A DNA stretch of 64,000 bases from Musa acuminata AAA Group (lineage: Eukaryota > Streptophyta > Magnoliopsida > Zingiberales > Musaceae), in the NCBI RefSeq assembly GCF_036884655.1, contig NC_088345.1, positions 28,313,501 through 28,377,500 of the forward strand. Direction: 5' to 3'. Numbering within the stretch: position 1 is the first letter of the stretch; each line of letters opens with the position of its first letter. This document shows, in pieces, positions 34,838 to 45,893 of this stretch. Under the pieces are notes generated by a model. That model worked only from the letters and a program-made list of their open reading frames with translations, ran no database searches and was not told the origin of the DNA. The position numbers were made by a program, and so were the translations under genes.

Positions 34838-37661
34838 AAACATATACTATCACAAGCTAGGAGCAAGAGATGGTACCTTGATAGTGAATGCTCAAGGCAT
34901 ATGACCGGATATCCATCTCAATTCTCTAAGCTCACTAGCATAGATGAAAGCTATATCACCTTCGGAGAAAATAACAAGGGTAAAATCATTGGCAAAGGAA
35001 CCATTGGTAATAAATTCAACTTCTTTATTAAAGATATTTTGTTAGTTGATGGTTTAAAACATAACCTCTTGAGCATTACTCAATTGTGTGATAAAGTATA
35101 TAATATCAAATTTGAATAAATACTTGTATCATTGAAAAACCACACAAAAACATATCTATGATCGCATTAAAACAAAATAATGTATACACCATTGACATTA
35201 ATGATCTTTGTAATGAAATGTGTTTCTTGGTTTTGAATGACGATGCTTGGCTTTGGCATAGGAGATTAGGTCATGCTAGCATGAAACTAATCACTCAAAT
35301 TTAATTTAAAGAACTTGTAAGAGGAATTCCTCATATCAAGTTCATCAAAGATAATGTGTGTGATGCTTGTAAATTAGGAAAACAAATTAAGGGTAGCTTC
35401 AAATCTAAGAATCAAATAAGCACCTCTAGACCCTTGCAATTGATCCATATAGACTTATTCGGACCAATCTCTACATCAAGCCTAGGAGGTAGCAAATGCA
35501 TCTTTGTTATTGTTGATGATTACAGTAGATACATATGGACTTATTTCTTAAAACACAAAAATGAATGCTTTAGATATTTCACCAAAGTTTTGTAAACTTG
35601 TTCAAAATGAAAAGGGTTCTATGATTTCATCAATTAGAAGTGATCATAGTGGTGAATTTCAAAATCATGATTTTTAAGAATTTTGTGAATTTAATGGATA
35701 CAATCACAACTTCTCTACTCCAAGAAATCCTCAACAAAATGTAGTAGTAGAAAGAAAAAATAATAATTTACAAGAAATGGCAAGAACCATGTTGAATGAA
35801 TATAGCCTACCCAAATATTTTTGGGCTGAAGCCGTAAGCACTATATGCTATATTTTGAATAGAGTTCTAGTAAGACCCTTACTCACCAAAACTCCCTATA
35901 AGTTGTGGAACAATAAAAAACCCAATGTTTCATATTTTAAAGTTTTTGGGTATAAGTGTTTTATATTGAATGAAAAAGATGCCTTAGGAAAATTTGATGC
36001 TAAATCAAATAAAGAAATTTTTCTTAGTTATTCTTCGGTTTTTAAAGCTTTTCGTATCTTCAATAAAAGAACTTTAATTATAAAAGAATCCATTCATGTT
36101 ATTTTCAATGAGAATTCCAAAATCAAGAAAAATGATTTTGATGATGATGTTAATTTTGATTCTTTGAATTTAAATGAAACCCCTTCGCCAACTAGCAACT
36201 TGGATGCATGCACTTCCGAAACATCCTTACCCAAGGATTGGAAGTATATAGATGCTCATTCTAAGGAGCTAATCTTAGGAGACACATTTAAGGGGGTTCA
36301 AACACCTTCTTCTCTTAAAACTTTTTATGCCAATGTCACTTTTCTCTCTCTAATTGAACCTAAATGTATTGACAAAGCCATGAAAGATGATTCATGAATT
36401 ATCATAATACAAGATGAGTTAAATCAATTTGAGAGAAATGAGGTATGGAAGCTTGTTGCTAGGCTAAATGACCATTTAGTTATTGGTACTAATTGGGTCT
36501 TTGGAAACAAGCAAAATGAATATGGTATCGTGGTTAGAAACAAGGCTAGATTAGTGGCCAAAGGTTTCAACCAAGAAGAAGGTATCGATTACAAAGAAAC
36601 CTTCGCTCCTGTGGCTTGATTAGAAGCTATAATGATGCTCCTTGCCTATGCTAGTAATAATAATTTTAAGTTGTTTCAAATGGATTTTAGAAGCTCTTTT
36701 CTTAATGGCTTTATTTCCGAAGAAGTTTATATTGAACAACCTCCCGGATTTGAAAATAATAGCCTCCCTAATCATGTGTTTAAATGAACTAAAGCTCTCT
36801 ATGGTTTAAAACAAGCCCCAAGGGCTTGGTATGAGAGACTTAGTTCTTTTCTTATTAAAAATAATTTCTCAAAAGGCAAGGTCGATACTACATTCTTTAT
36901 AAAAAATTTTGAAAATAATTTTCTCATTATTCAGATTTATGTTGATGATATTATTTTTTAATCTACGAACAAACCTTTTTCTAAAACTATGAGCCTTGAA
37001 TTTGAAATGAGTTTGATGGGAGAATTAACCTTCTTTTACAAATTAAACATCTAAGTAATGACATCTTTATTAATCAAACTAAATATGCTTTAGATTTTCT
37101 AAAAAAAATTAATATGGATAACTCTAAAGCTATCAACACTACTATGATCACCTCCACTAAGTTAGAAATTGATGAAAGTGGAGAAAGCTTCGATCAAAAA
37201 ACTTATAGGGGTATGATAAGAAGTTTACTTTACCTCACTGTAACTAGACCAGATATCATGTTCATTGTAGGACTTTGTACAAGATTTCAATCGAACCCTA
37301 AGATGTCTCATCTCAAAGTAGTTAAAAGAATACATAGATATCTTAAATGTACCATAAATCTCGGATTATGGTATCCAAAAATCAAGAATTTTGAGTTAAT
37401 TGCTTATGCTGATGCGGATTTTGCTAGGTGTAGACTAGATAGAAAAAGCACATTAGGAACCTGTCAATTCTTGGGATATGCCCTTGTTTCCTGGTCATCT
37501 AAGAAACAAAACTCGATTGCACTATCAACAACCGAAGCTTAGTATATTGCAGTGATTACATGCTGTGCACAAGTTGTATGGATGAAAAATACCTTAGAAG
37601 ATTATAAAGTTCATCTTAAAAATATTTCCATTAAATGTGATAACACAAGTGCAATAAGTTT
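34838..37661 (+). pseudogene. pol: H1 pol, decayed, interrupted by TR-GAG3
   Basis: Order: protease (here DSECS, the catalytic glycine changed to E), pre-integrase with WHRRLGHAS (35258-35280), C-x-x-C with CDACKLGKQ (35359-35385), integrase core from HIDLFGPIS (about 35445), IRSDHSGEF (about 35635) and VVVERKNNN (about 35740). Then RT with [12 protein letters not shown] (about 36790), IYVDDIIF (about 36938) and RNase H with YADADFARC (about 37402) to CDNTSAISF at 37661. Many stops and frameshifts. The reading is cut by the TR-GAG3 LTR at 37662 and resumes at 48329. Confidence 0.87.
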
Positions 37662-38499
37662 TGTTGAATCTCGTATTTTGATGATGAAACTACTTGATAT
37701 ATGTTTATGATTTAATCTGCGTTTTGAGTGACGCAGGGTGCTTCGATCAGGATGAGACAATTAAAGCCGGAAGATCATGTTGTGCCGGAAGAACATGTCA
37801 AAAGATTGGACGTCGGGCCGGTGGATCGGTCGACGTATCGACAGAAGGCTTCGGGCCGTAGACTCAGGCATCGGGCCAAGAAGAGCGGGTATTGTGCCAA
37901 GGATATCGGAGTTGCGGAGTCAACTGGCCGATTGGGCAATAGGCCGCAGGAGAGGACGATGCGCCGAAGAATCAGACGAAGTGTCGAGGGACCAATGACA
38001 TGCCGGAGAACTTGGTTAATTGCTTAGGATTAATTGCCTCGATCAAAGTTTTGCAGGATTAACTACGATGAAAGTTAGACAAGCTGCAGGAATTGCACTG
38101 GAGTCAAGTTCATGATCACGTTGGGAGTTCGAGAGTTCGACGGAAGTTCAGACGGTCGTCGGAGGTTCTGCGGGAACAGATCCGAGAAGTCCAGAAGCTT
38201 GCCAAGCGAAGCTCGTCGGAACTCGCCAAGCGGATCGTAGCAAGTCCAGGAGTTTGCTGGAAGTCCGCAGGAGGATCACCGAGGGTTCATCGGATGATCG
38301 ACGGAAGTTCGCCGGAAACTCGCCGGAAGAAGCGATTGACGCACCGAAGCAAAGCTGCAGAAATTGTCTTAGATTTAATCGTAGTTAGCACGTTGATTAA
38401 GTTGGAAATGAGAGGTGATCCCATTAGCTTAATCCAGGGGCAATTGGGCCCCTGAAAAACTGAAATTGGGCCGAATGGAACTAACCATTCGGACCCTGA

Positions 38500-38870
38500 T
38501 TGCACCAGGAGGTGCAACCGCCCAAGCCAGGAGGTGGCACTGCCTGGGCTAAGTCTCCTAGGGAGACTGGGCGGTGCAACCGCTCCAGCGAGGAGGTAGC
38601 ACTACCTGGGCTCAGTCTCCGAGCGAGACTGGGCGGTGCAACCTCCCCAGACAGAGGTAGCACCACCTGGGCTCGGTCTTCGAGCTCTGGTAGGAGAGGT
38701 GCAACCGCCTCAGTCAGGAGGTGGCACCGCCTAGGGCTCAGTCTCCGAGCCAGACTCAGGCGGTGCAACCGCCCCTGACAGAGAGGTGCAACCGCTTGGG
38801 CTCAGTCTCCGAGCTCTGCTAGGCGGTGCAACCTCTCCAGTTAGGAGGTGCAACTGCTTGATCTCGGAAT
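38500..38870 (+). repeat. U3 palindromic-module array (TR-GAG3 5' LTR)
   Basis: Successive blocks built from GGCGGTGCAACCGC, AGGAGGTGGCACYGCC-like words, GGGCTCAGTCTCCGAGC and a GGAATTCCGGGA palindrome, upstream of the TATA box. The partner LTR has the same order at 46745-47110. Confidence 0.8.
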
Positions 38871-38918
38871 TCCGGGATTTGATCGTTTTGAGCTCCAAAT
38901 TTGAACTGGGTTGGGGCC

Positions 38919-38926
38919 TATAAATA
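38919..38926 (+). promoter_or_regulatory. LTR TATA box
   Basis: TATAAATA in the context GGGGCC-TATAAATA-CCCCACCC. Identical in the partner LTR at 47162-47169. It should drive the element RNA, starting a few tens of bases downstream. Confidence 0.7.
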
Positions 38927-39472
38927 CCCCACCCATTCAGCACAGAAAGAGCAAGAGACCTACACCGAAATCTTGATTCTTTCTGTGATTCTAAGAGCTC
39001 AAAATTGTTGTAAAGCCTTTGAGTCTCCTCCTTCTGTTCTTTAAGCTTCTGAATTGTAAAAGTGAGGAGAGAAAGGTTCTGTAAGGGTTGTCTCCTGAGC
39101 CCATCAAAAGGAGTGAAACTGTAAAAGGGCAGTTGGCCTTCGCCCATTGAAGGAAGGCAGCTAGTTGACATCAGTGACCTCGTCGGAGGAGGAAGCCAAA
39201 AGTGGAGTAGGTCAAGACTAACCGAACCACTCTAAATCTCTGGTTTGCTTTTATTTCGAGTACCTTACCATTACTGCAAACCTCCTACATAACTACTGCT
39301 CTCTGCGCCTTTACGAATAAGTTCTAAGTGCTGATCTTTTCGAATCTGCATTCAGACGTAAATCTGTGTTTTTCGTACGATCAGCTTACATTTGTGTTTT
39401 GATTCTGCAAAACTGTCTTCTGTGCTTTTTATGAACTAGCTTCTAAGTTTAGATCTCTTTGAAACTGTTTTA

Positions 39473-39942
39473 GATGCAAACTACGTTTAGACGTAAAACT
39501 GCGTTTAGACGCAAACTGCGTTTAGACGTAAAACTGCGTTTAAACGTAAACTGCGCAAACTGTGTTTAAACATAAAACTGTGTTTTAGACATAAACTTCT
39601 TTTAAATGTAAAACTACGTTTAGACGTAAAACTGCGTTTAGACGCAAACTGCTTTTAGACGTAAAACTGTGTTAGACGTAAACTTAGTTTAGACGCAAAA
39701 CTGTGTTTAGACGCAAACTGCGTAAACTATGTTTAGACATAAAACTGTGTTTTAGACGTAAACTACTTTTAGACGCAAACTGTGTTTAGACGTAAAATTG
39801 CGTTTAGACGTAAACTGAGTTTAGACGTAAAACTGCGTGTAGACGTAAAATTATGTTTAGACGCAAAACTACGTTTAGACGCAAACTGTATTTAGACGCA
39901 AACTCAGTTTAGACGTAAACTATGCTTGGACGTAAACTGCAC
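39473..39942 (+). repeat. 18-bp tandem array in U5 (TR-GAG3 5' LTR)
   Basis: More than 20 imperfect copies of a unit like GTTTAGACGTAAAACTGC. Each contains a GTTTA...TAAAC inverted motif. Arrays of the same unit are at 47710-48185, 40671-40965 and 56323-56655. Confidence 0.85.
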
Positions 39943-40084
39943 TTTATCTTAAGTAATCTTAGAATCGGCTTTTACATCGAAATCGTTTTTATCGGACGAA
40001 CGCAGCTTTCGTTTTTAAATCGCTGAAAGATTTCCGCTGCACTAATTCACCCCCCCCCCTCTTAGTGCTCTCGATCCTAACAAT

Positions 40085-40096
40085 TGGTATCAGAGC
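40085..40096 (+). other. Primer binding site of TR-GAG3
   Basis: TGGTATCAGAGC, 2 bases after the 5' LTR. Confidence 0.87.
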
Positions 40097-40132
40097 GGGG
40101 TATTTCTCATTTCGGATTTACACCCGAGAGAA

Positions 40133-40534
40133 ATGGCTCTTCAAGAGGGCTTTTCGGTCTTTCGTCCACCGTTCTTTAACGGATTGGACTATACTTATTG
40201 GAAAACTCGAATGAGAGTTTTCTTGATTTCTCTAAATCTGGATTTATGGAATATCATTGAAAACAGTTTTCAACTTCCCTCTAAACCGACGAACGAATGG
40301 TTGGATTTGGAGAAGTATTTCTCTTTAAACGCAAAGGCTATGAATGCCTTATTTTGCGCTTTGGACAAAAATGAGTTCAATCGGATTTCTATATGCGAAA
40401 CAGCTTTTGACATTTGGCGAACACTTGAAATCACGCACGAGGGAACTAGTAGTGTCAAAGACTCGAAAGTTAACTTTTTATTGCATGATTTCGAGCTTTT
40501 TCGAATGCAACCAAGCGAGACTATAGGCGACATG
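40133..40534 (+). pseudogene. gag: TR-GAG3 truncated gag, first part
   Basis: Open from MALQEGFSVFRPPFFNG through the UBN2-like domain (TYWKTRMRVFL, ALNAKAMNALF, RISICETAFDIWRTL) to PSETIGDM, where a solo LTR is inserted. The first ~134 codons carry no lesion. Reading resumes in phase at 42663 once one copy of the ACATG duplication is set aside. Confidence 0.87.
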
Positions 40535-42657
40535 TGTTAGGATCTAGAGCACTAAGAGGGGGGGGGTGAATTAGTGCAGCGGAAATCTTAACAATAATTT
40601 AAAAATCGAAAGGTGTGTTCGTTCAATAAAATATATTATGATGCAAAAGTCGATTCACAGTTTGTATTTAAGCGCAGTTTGCGTCTAAGCGCAGATTGCG
40701 TCTAAGAGCATTTTACGTCTAAACGCAGTTTGCGTCTAAACGCAGTTTTACGTCTAAACGCAGTTTTACGTCTAAACGCAATTTTACGTCTAAACGTAGT
40801 TTTGCGTCTGAACGAAGTTTTACGTCTGAACGTAGTTTTGCGTCTGAACGCAGTTTTGCGTCTGAACGCAGTTTTGCGTCTGAACGCAGTTTTGCGTCTA
40901 AACGTGGTTTTACGACTAAACACAGTTTTGCGTCTAAATGCAGTTTTACGTCTAAACGCAGAAACTGAACTTTGAAAATCTTTTTGTGAATGTGCAGAAA
41001 GCAGTTCGCAGTTATGAATGGAATCAAAGCGTAAGCGTAAACTGCGATGTAAAGATCGTACGAAAACACCGATTTACGTCTCAATGCAGATTCGGAAATA
41101 TCTGAACTTAGAGAATCGTTCGTAAAAGTGCAGAGGGCAGTAGCTATGTAGGAGGTTTGCAGTAATGATAAAGTGCTAAAAAATAAATGCAAACCAGAGA
41201 TTTAGAGTGGTTCGGTCAGTCTTGACCTACTCCACTTTTGGCTTCCTCCACCGATGAGGTTGCCGACGTCAACTAGAGGCCTTCCTTCAATAGGCGAAGG
41301 CCAACTGCCCTTTTACAGTTTCTCTCCTTTTGACAGGCTCAGGAGACAACCTTTATAGATCCTTTCTCTCCTCTCTTTACAACTCAAGACTTGAAGAACA
41401 GAAAGAGGAGAACTTTTGGACTTTACACAAATTTGAGCTCTTAGAATCACATAAAAGATCAAGAATTCGTTATGGATCTGTATCTTTTCAGTGCTGAATG
41501 AGTGGGGTATTTATAGGCCCCATCCCAGTTCAAATTTGGAGCTCAAAACGATCAAATCGATCAAATCCCAGAATTCCGGGATCAGGCGGTTGCACCTCTT
41601 GACTGGAGAGGTTGCACCGCCTGGCAGAGCTCGGAGACTGAGCCCAGGCGGTTGCACCTCTCTGTCAGAGGCGGTTGCACCGCCCAGTCTAGCTCGAAGA
41701 CCGAGCTCAGGCGGTGCTACCTCTTTGTCAGGGCGGTTCCACCGCCCAGTCTCGCAGCCCTGGCGGTTGCACCTCCTGGCCTAGGCGGTTGCACCGCCTG
41801 GTGCAATCAGGGTCCGAATGGTTCGCTCCATTTGGCCCAATTTGAATCTTTTCAGGGGCCCAATTGCCCCAAGATTAAGCTAATGGGATCACCTCCCATT
41901 TTCAAGCTTAATCATCGTGCTAACTACGATTAACTCTAAGACAACTTCTGCAGCTATGCTCCGATGCGTCAATCGCTTCTTCCGGCGAGTTTCCGGCGAA
42001 CTTCCGTCGATCATCCGATAAACCCTCGGTGATCCTTCTGCGGACATCCGGCATACTCCTGGACTTTGCGACGATCCACTTGGCGAGTTCCGACGAGCTT
42101 CGCTTGGCAAGCTTCTGGACTTCTCGGATCTGTTCTCGCTGAACCTCCGACGACCGTCCGAACTTCCGTCGAACTCTCGAACTCCCAACGTGATCATGAT
42201 CTTGACTGCGGCGCAACACCTGCTGCTTGTCTTACTCTCATCGTAGTTAATCCTGCACAACAAATCAAAACTTCGATCGAGACAATTAATCCTAAGCAAT
42301 TAACCAAGTTGTCCGACATGTCATTGGTCCCTCGACGCTTCGTCCGATTCTTCGGCGCATCGTCCTCTTCTGCAGCCTATTGCCCAATCGGCCAGTTGAC
42401 TCCGCAACTCTGATATCCTTGGCACAATACCCGCTCTTCTTGGCCCGATGCCCGAGTCCACGGCCCGAAGCCTTCTGTCGATACGTCTACCGATCCACCG
42501 GCCCGACGTCCAATCTTCTGACATGTTCCTTCGGCACAACATGATTTTCCTGCTTTAATTGTCTCATCCTGATCGAAGCATCTTGCGTCACTCAAAACGC
42601 AGATTAAATCATAAACATATATCAAGTAGTTTCATCATCAAAATACGAGATTCAACA
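40535..42657 (-). mobile_element. Solo Sirevirus LTR inside gag
   Basis: 2123-bp minus-strand LTR with perfect 5-bp duplication ACATG (40530-40534 and 42658-42662). TATA complement TATTTATA at 41508-41515. U5 18-bp array at 40671-40965, U3 palindromes about 41580-41800, and the gag-only-type U3 module at about 42280-42657. There is no internal sequence, so it is the product of LTR-LTR recombination after insertion. Confidence 0.93.
40671..40965 (-). repeat. 18-bp tandem array in U5 (solo LTR)
   Basis: About 16 copies of ACGTCTAAACGCAGTTTT-type units in plus reading. They give spurious open frames with RLNAVL or FRRKTA periodic peptides on both strands, which I do not treat as genes. Confidence 0.87.
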
Positions 42658-42662
42658 ACATG

Positions 42663-43178
42663 TACACCCGTTTCACGGATGTCGTCAATAGTTTAAGAGC
42701 TCTTGGAAAATGTTTTTCGGACTTTGAACTCGTAAACAAGATTTTGCGTTCTCTTTCTAAGAAGTGGGATTCAAAAGTAACTGCAATACAAGAAGCTAAA
42801 AACCTAAACAACTTACCACTTGAAGAACTAATTGGTTCATTGATGACATATGAAATGGTGCACAATGCACATGATGAGGACAATGATGAACAAAACAACC
42901 TTCCAAAGAACAGGAAGGATTTGGGACATAGAACATTTGAAGACCACTCGAGCATAAGCTCAAGTGATGGTGAACTTAAACTATAAATGAAACGAAAATT
43001 AAAAAGCAAAAAGAATCAAACTACTTACTTTAAACGCAAGAAGAAGAACAAAAATTGGGGTGAATCGAGCTCCTCTGAAGAAGAGAAAGTCAACAAAAGC
43101 AAGGCGGCAAACTACACCTTAACAGCCTACAATGATGAGGTAATCGAAATCCCCCTAATTTATTTTGAAATTACTTGA
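42663..43178 (+). pseudogene. gag: TR-GAG3 truncated gag, second part
   Basis: Continues YTRFTDVVNSLRALGKCF, KILRSLSKKWDSKVTAI and SLMTYEMVHNAHDE, with a single stop at 42984-42986 (after DGELKL), then open to VIEIPLIYFEIT and a stop at 43176-43178. The zinc knuckle site reads TTYFKRKKKNKNW: both cysteines of the remaining half-knuckle are gone. Apart from that stop and the LTR insertion the frame is whole, making this the best preserved coding copy of the truncated gag type. Confidence 0.87.
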
Positions 43179-45893
43179 TGCTTTCATGATGTATTTTTCT
43201 CTTTTAGTTTAGAATTAATTTTCTTAAAAATTACATGTTAAAAAAAAAAATTATTATGATCATACTAAGTAATTTCGAAAATGATAATATTGCATATTTT
43301 ATGATAAACAAATAAAATGATCTTGATTGAAAATATGAAATCATGGTTAAGAAGTAATAATGTTTATTACGTTGATTTCCATTGTTATTTCTCGATTTTG
43401 ATTCAAGATCATGTTTGATTTGAAGAAATGGATAATGATGAAATTAAATATTTTGATTAACAATTTTATGCATGAGATTTTAAGCCGATGATAAGCATGT
43501 GTTATTCTCATGAGTATATTTGAAAAACTATGGCAAAAATGTGCTCGAATGCATGAACGTGTTAAGATTATTTTTCGGACATTCTTGATTCAATGTTCAA
43601 AACACTTAATTGCCATGATGATTTTACACTATAACATGTTGGAAATTATATGTTTTGGATACATAAATTTTTATGATCATGAGCATGTTTTATCTTCATA
43701 ATTGAACTTGAAAATCTATAGCAAAATCTTATCCGAATGCATGAAAGTACTAATTTCATTTTCGGATTCACTTAACAATTGGTATCCTAACAATCGGATT
43801 TTCTCATACACTTATGAAAAATATTTTTCTAAAATGGATTTGATGAAATGATTCCTGCTTATAAATTCCATCTTGAAATATGAATGATAGTGTCTTTGCT
43901 TGCAAAGATTTGTTTCACGTACATATCTCCTATGATTCATGTGCAGAAAAAGAATTTATAAATCATAATACAATTAGATTTCTTATGCAAAAATAAAGTG
44001 CTTTTGTGATTCTTTGCTAAAGAGAATAATTATTAAAATCATGATCTTGATAATTATAACATGAAGCTCTTTATAAATCAAGATCGTTCATTATGCTCCC
44101 TACATTTATCAAAAAGGAGTTCTTCAAATGAAATGCAACTTGTCTTTTGATTTCATGATATTTTGTGAATTTCGAAATTAATTTTAATGACTTGATTATG
44201 AGTTTCAAGTTGACGATTTGATTTGAATAAGTTATGTCTAAATCATAATCATGATCTTGCAAAATTGAAATCACAAATAATATCTTTTGGTATTCATAAA
44301 TTGATACTCACAATATGAAAGTATTGGTATTCATGACTTGATTTTGATTGAAACATTACATGCTTAAATTAATCATTCTTCTATGTTTCAAAAATTCTTT
44401 AAATGCCTTATGTGATGACTGAAAATTAATTTGCTTTATGATGAATCACGAATCATGACTTGATCTATGATATTGAAATATTTTAATCATGATTCTTGGT
44501 TATATAATTACTTTGCCCTATTAAAAGGATTTGTTGAATGGATCATGTCCTTCTTGAACTTTCTTGATATCATGACAAGATTTTGTAATATGGCCTATAT
44601 AATAATTAAAAATTTTTGGTCATTGATTTCTCCCTTCTTTTCGACAAAAACAAAGGGGAGAAAGCTTTTGCTAGTTAGAACATGCAAAGAAAAGCAAGTG
44701 CAATCTTGCACATGAAGCAAGTGTTGAATTGCCATGATTGAACCTAAGAATCTTGCTATGCTTTTGTGCTTATATGTTGTGATGAAAATATAGCTTCATG
44801 TTATAAAAACTTGCATATATTTTAAAATAGCTAGAGCTACTTCTCCTTTTGTTGATGATAAAGGGGGAGAAATATATGAATTGATACTATAAGTGCCATA
44901 TTTGAATTTTCATCATGTTAAGATATCAAGAACTTGCATCGTAATTCTACTTGATGATATCTTGCCATGTGATGAAATGCTACGATTTGTTGCTAAAATG
45001 ATGCATGCAATACTTATGTTTTCTACGTAATGTATTGCATATGATATGAACCTTGATTAAAATTGCCTTGATTTGAATTCAAGGTTTATCTCAATTATGG
45101 AATTTTGAAATAAAAATGATTACTCACCTTTGTCATGATTTAGAAATTGACAAAAAGGGTTTTCCCTTCTTTTTGACAATGACTAAGGAGGAGATAACTT
45201 GCATGCACAATTCAAGAAGAAAGCAAATTTTCACTTCTCAAAAGAGAAGAAATTGCTATCTTGAACATCTTAAGAAACAAAAAGAACAAAGGTGCTATCT
45301 TGCCTATCTCAAGAAGCAAAACATGCTAACTTGCGCATCTAGCAAAGTGGACAAAATTTTCATATTTCAAGAAGCAAGAGTTGCCTTCTTGAACATCTCT
45401 AATTTGCTAGCTTGCATAATGTAGAACTTGCTATCTTGAACATCTCTAATTTTCATACCAAGTGCTATCTTGTATGCTATAAAACTTGCATATCTAAAAC
45501 TTGATAGCTTGAATATTCTAAGCATGATTCAACACTTGCTATATTTTCTAGAAAATTGCATGATGATAAAATTTGATATTATGTTTTTCATGCAATGAGT
45601 TGAACCAATATCACAAACAATTGATTGTGATACATCTCCTTTTTGTTTATGACAAAGGGGGAGAAGTATGTTGATGAAAGTATGTTGATGACGTGACATG
45701 TGATGCATAAGTTTATGCATATGTTCATGTTGACGTGTTGCAAGTATTCATGATGAATATTGCAATGACTTGAATTCAGTTTGAATTCAAGGTTCTATCA
45801 ATATGGCATATTGATAGGGGGAGTTTGTTTAAACTCCGGGAGTTAAGTTTAACTCCGTCATCAAGTGGTTGTCATCATCAAAAAGGGAGAGAT
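43179..45893 (+). other. AT-rich spacer and polypurine tract of TR-GAG3
   Basis: Homologous in style and order to the spacers of TR-GAG1 and TR-GAG2. It contains purine boxes near 44835-44872, 45640-45668 and 45815-45825 and the terminal tract AAAAAGGGAGAGAT (45880-45893). At 45225-45500 there are imperfect repeats of GCTATCTTGAACATCTC / TCAAGAAGCAAAA. One 102-codon open frame (45116-45424) lies in those repeats and has no domain. No pol sequence. Confidence 0.75.

Larger units (their letters stand above)
37662..40082 (+). mobile_element. TR-GAG3 5' LTR
   Basis: 2421 bp. U3 module 37662-38045, palindrome array about 38500-38870, TATAAATA at 38919-38926, 18-bp U5 array about 39473-39942, and the C-run hairpin before GATCCTAACA. 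Confidence 0.92.

Noticed and set aside
38500..38778. Frames rich in RWHRL, GGATA or SLRAR peptides in all LTR U3 regions (also 46755-47166, 57449-58165)
   Set aside because: They come from the GGCGGTGCAACC palindromic modules read in different frames and occur on both strands, upstream of the LTR TATA boxes.
39473..39942. Regularly repeated short units that could suggest a CRISPR array
   Set aside because: The units are directly joined without unique spacers, the region is an LTR of a plant retrotransposon, and no cas-like genes exist.
40702..41192. Open frames on both strands with periodic peptides such as RLNAVL or FRRKTA; similar frames at 56384-56662
   Set aside because: They are translations of the 18-bp U5 tandem array, whose unit length is a multiple of three. 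No start context, no domain, and every frame is open.
45116..45424. 102-codon open frame in the TR-GAG3 spacer, possible accessory or envelope-like gene
   Set aside because: It lies in imperfect repeats, has no signal or membrane segment, and is not open at the matching place in TR-GAG1 or TR-GAG2.
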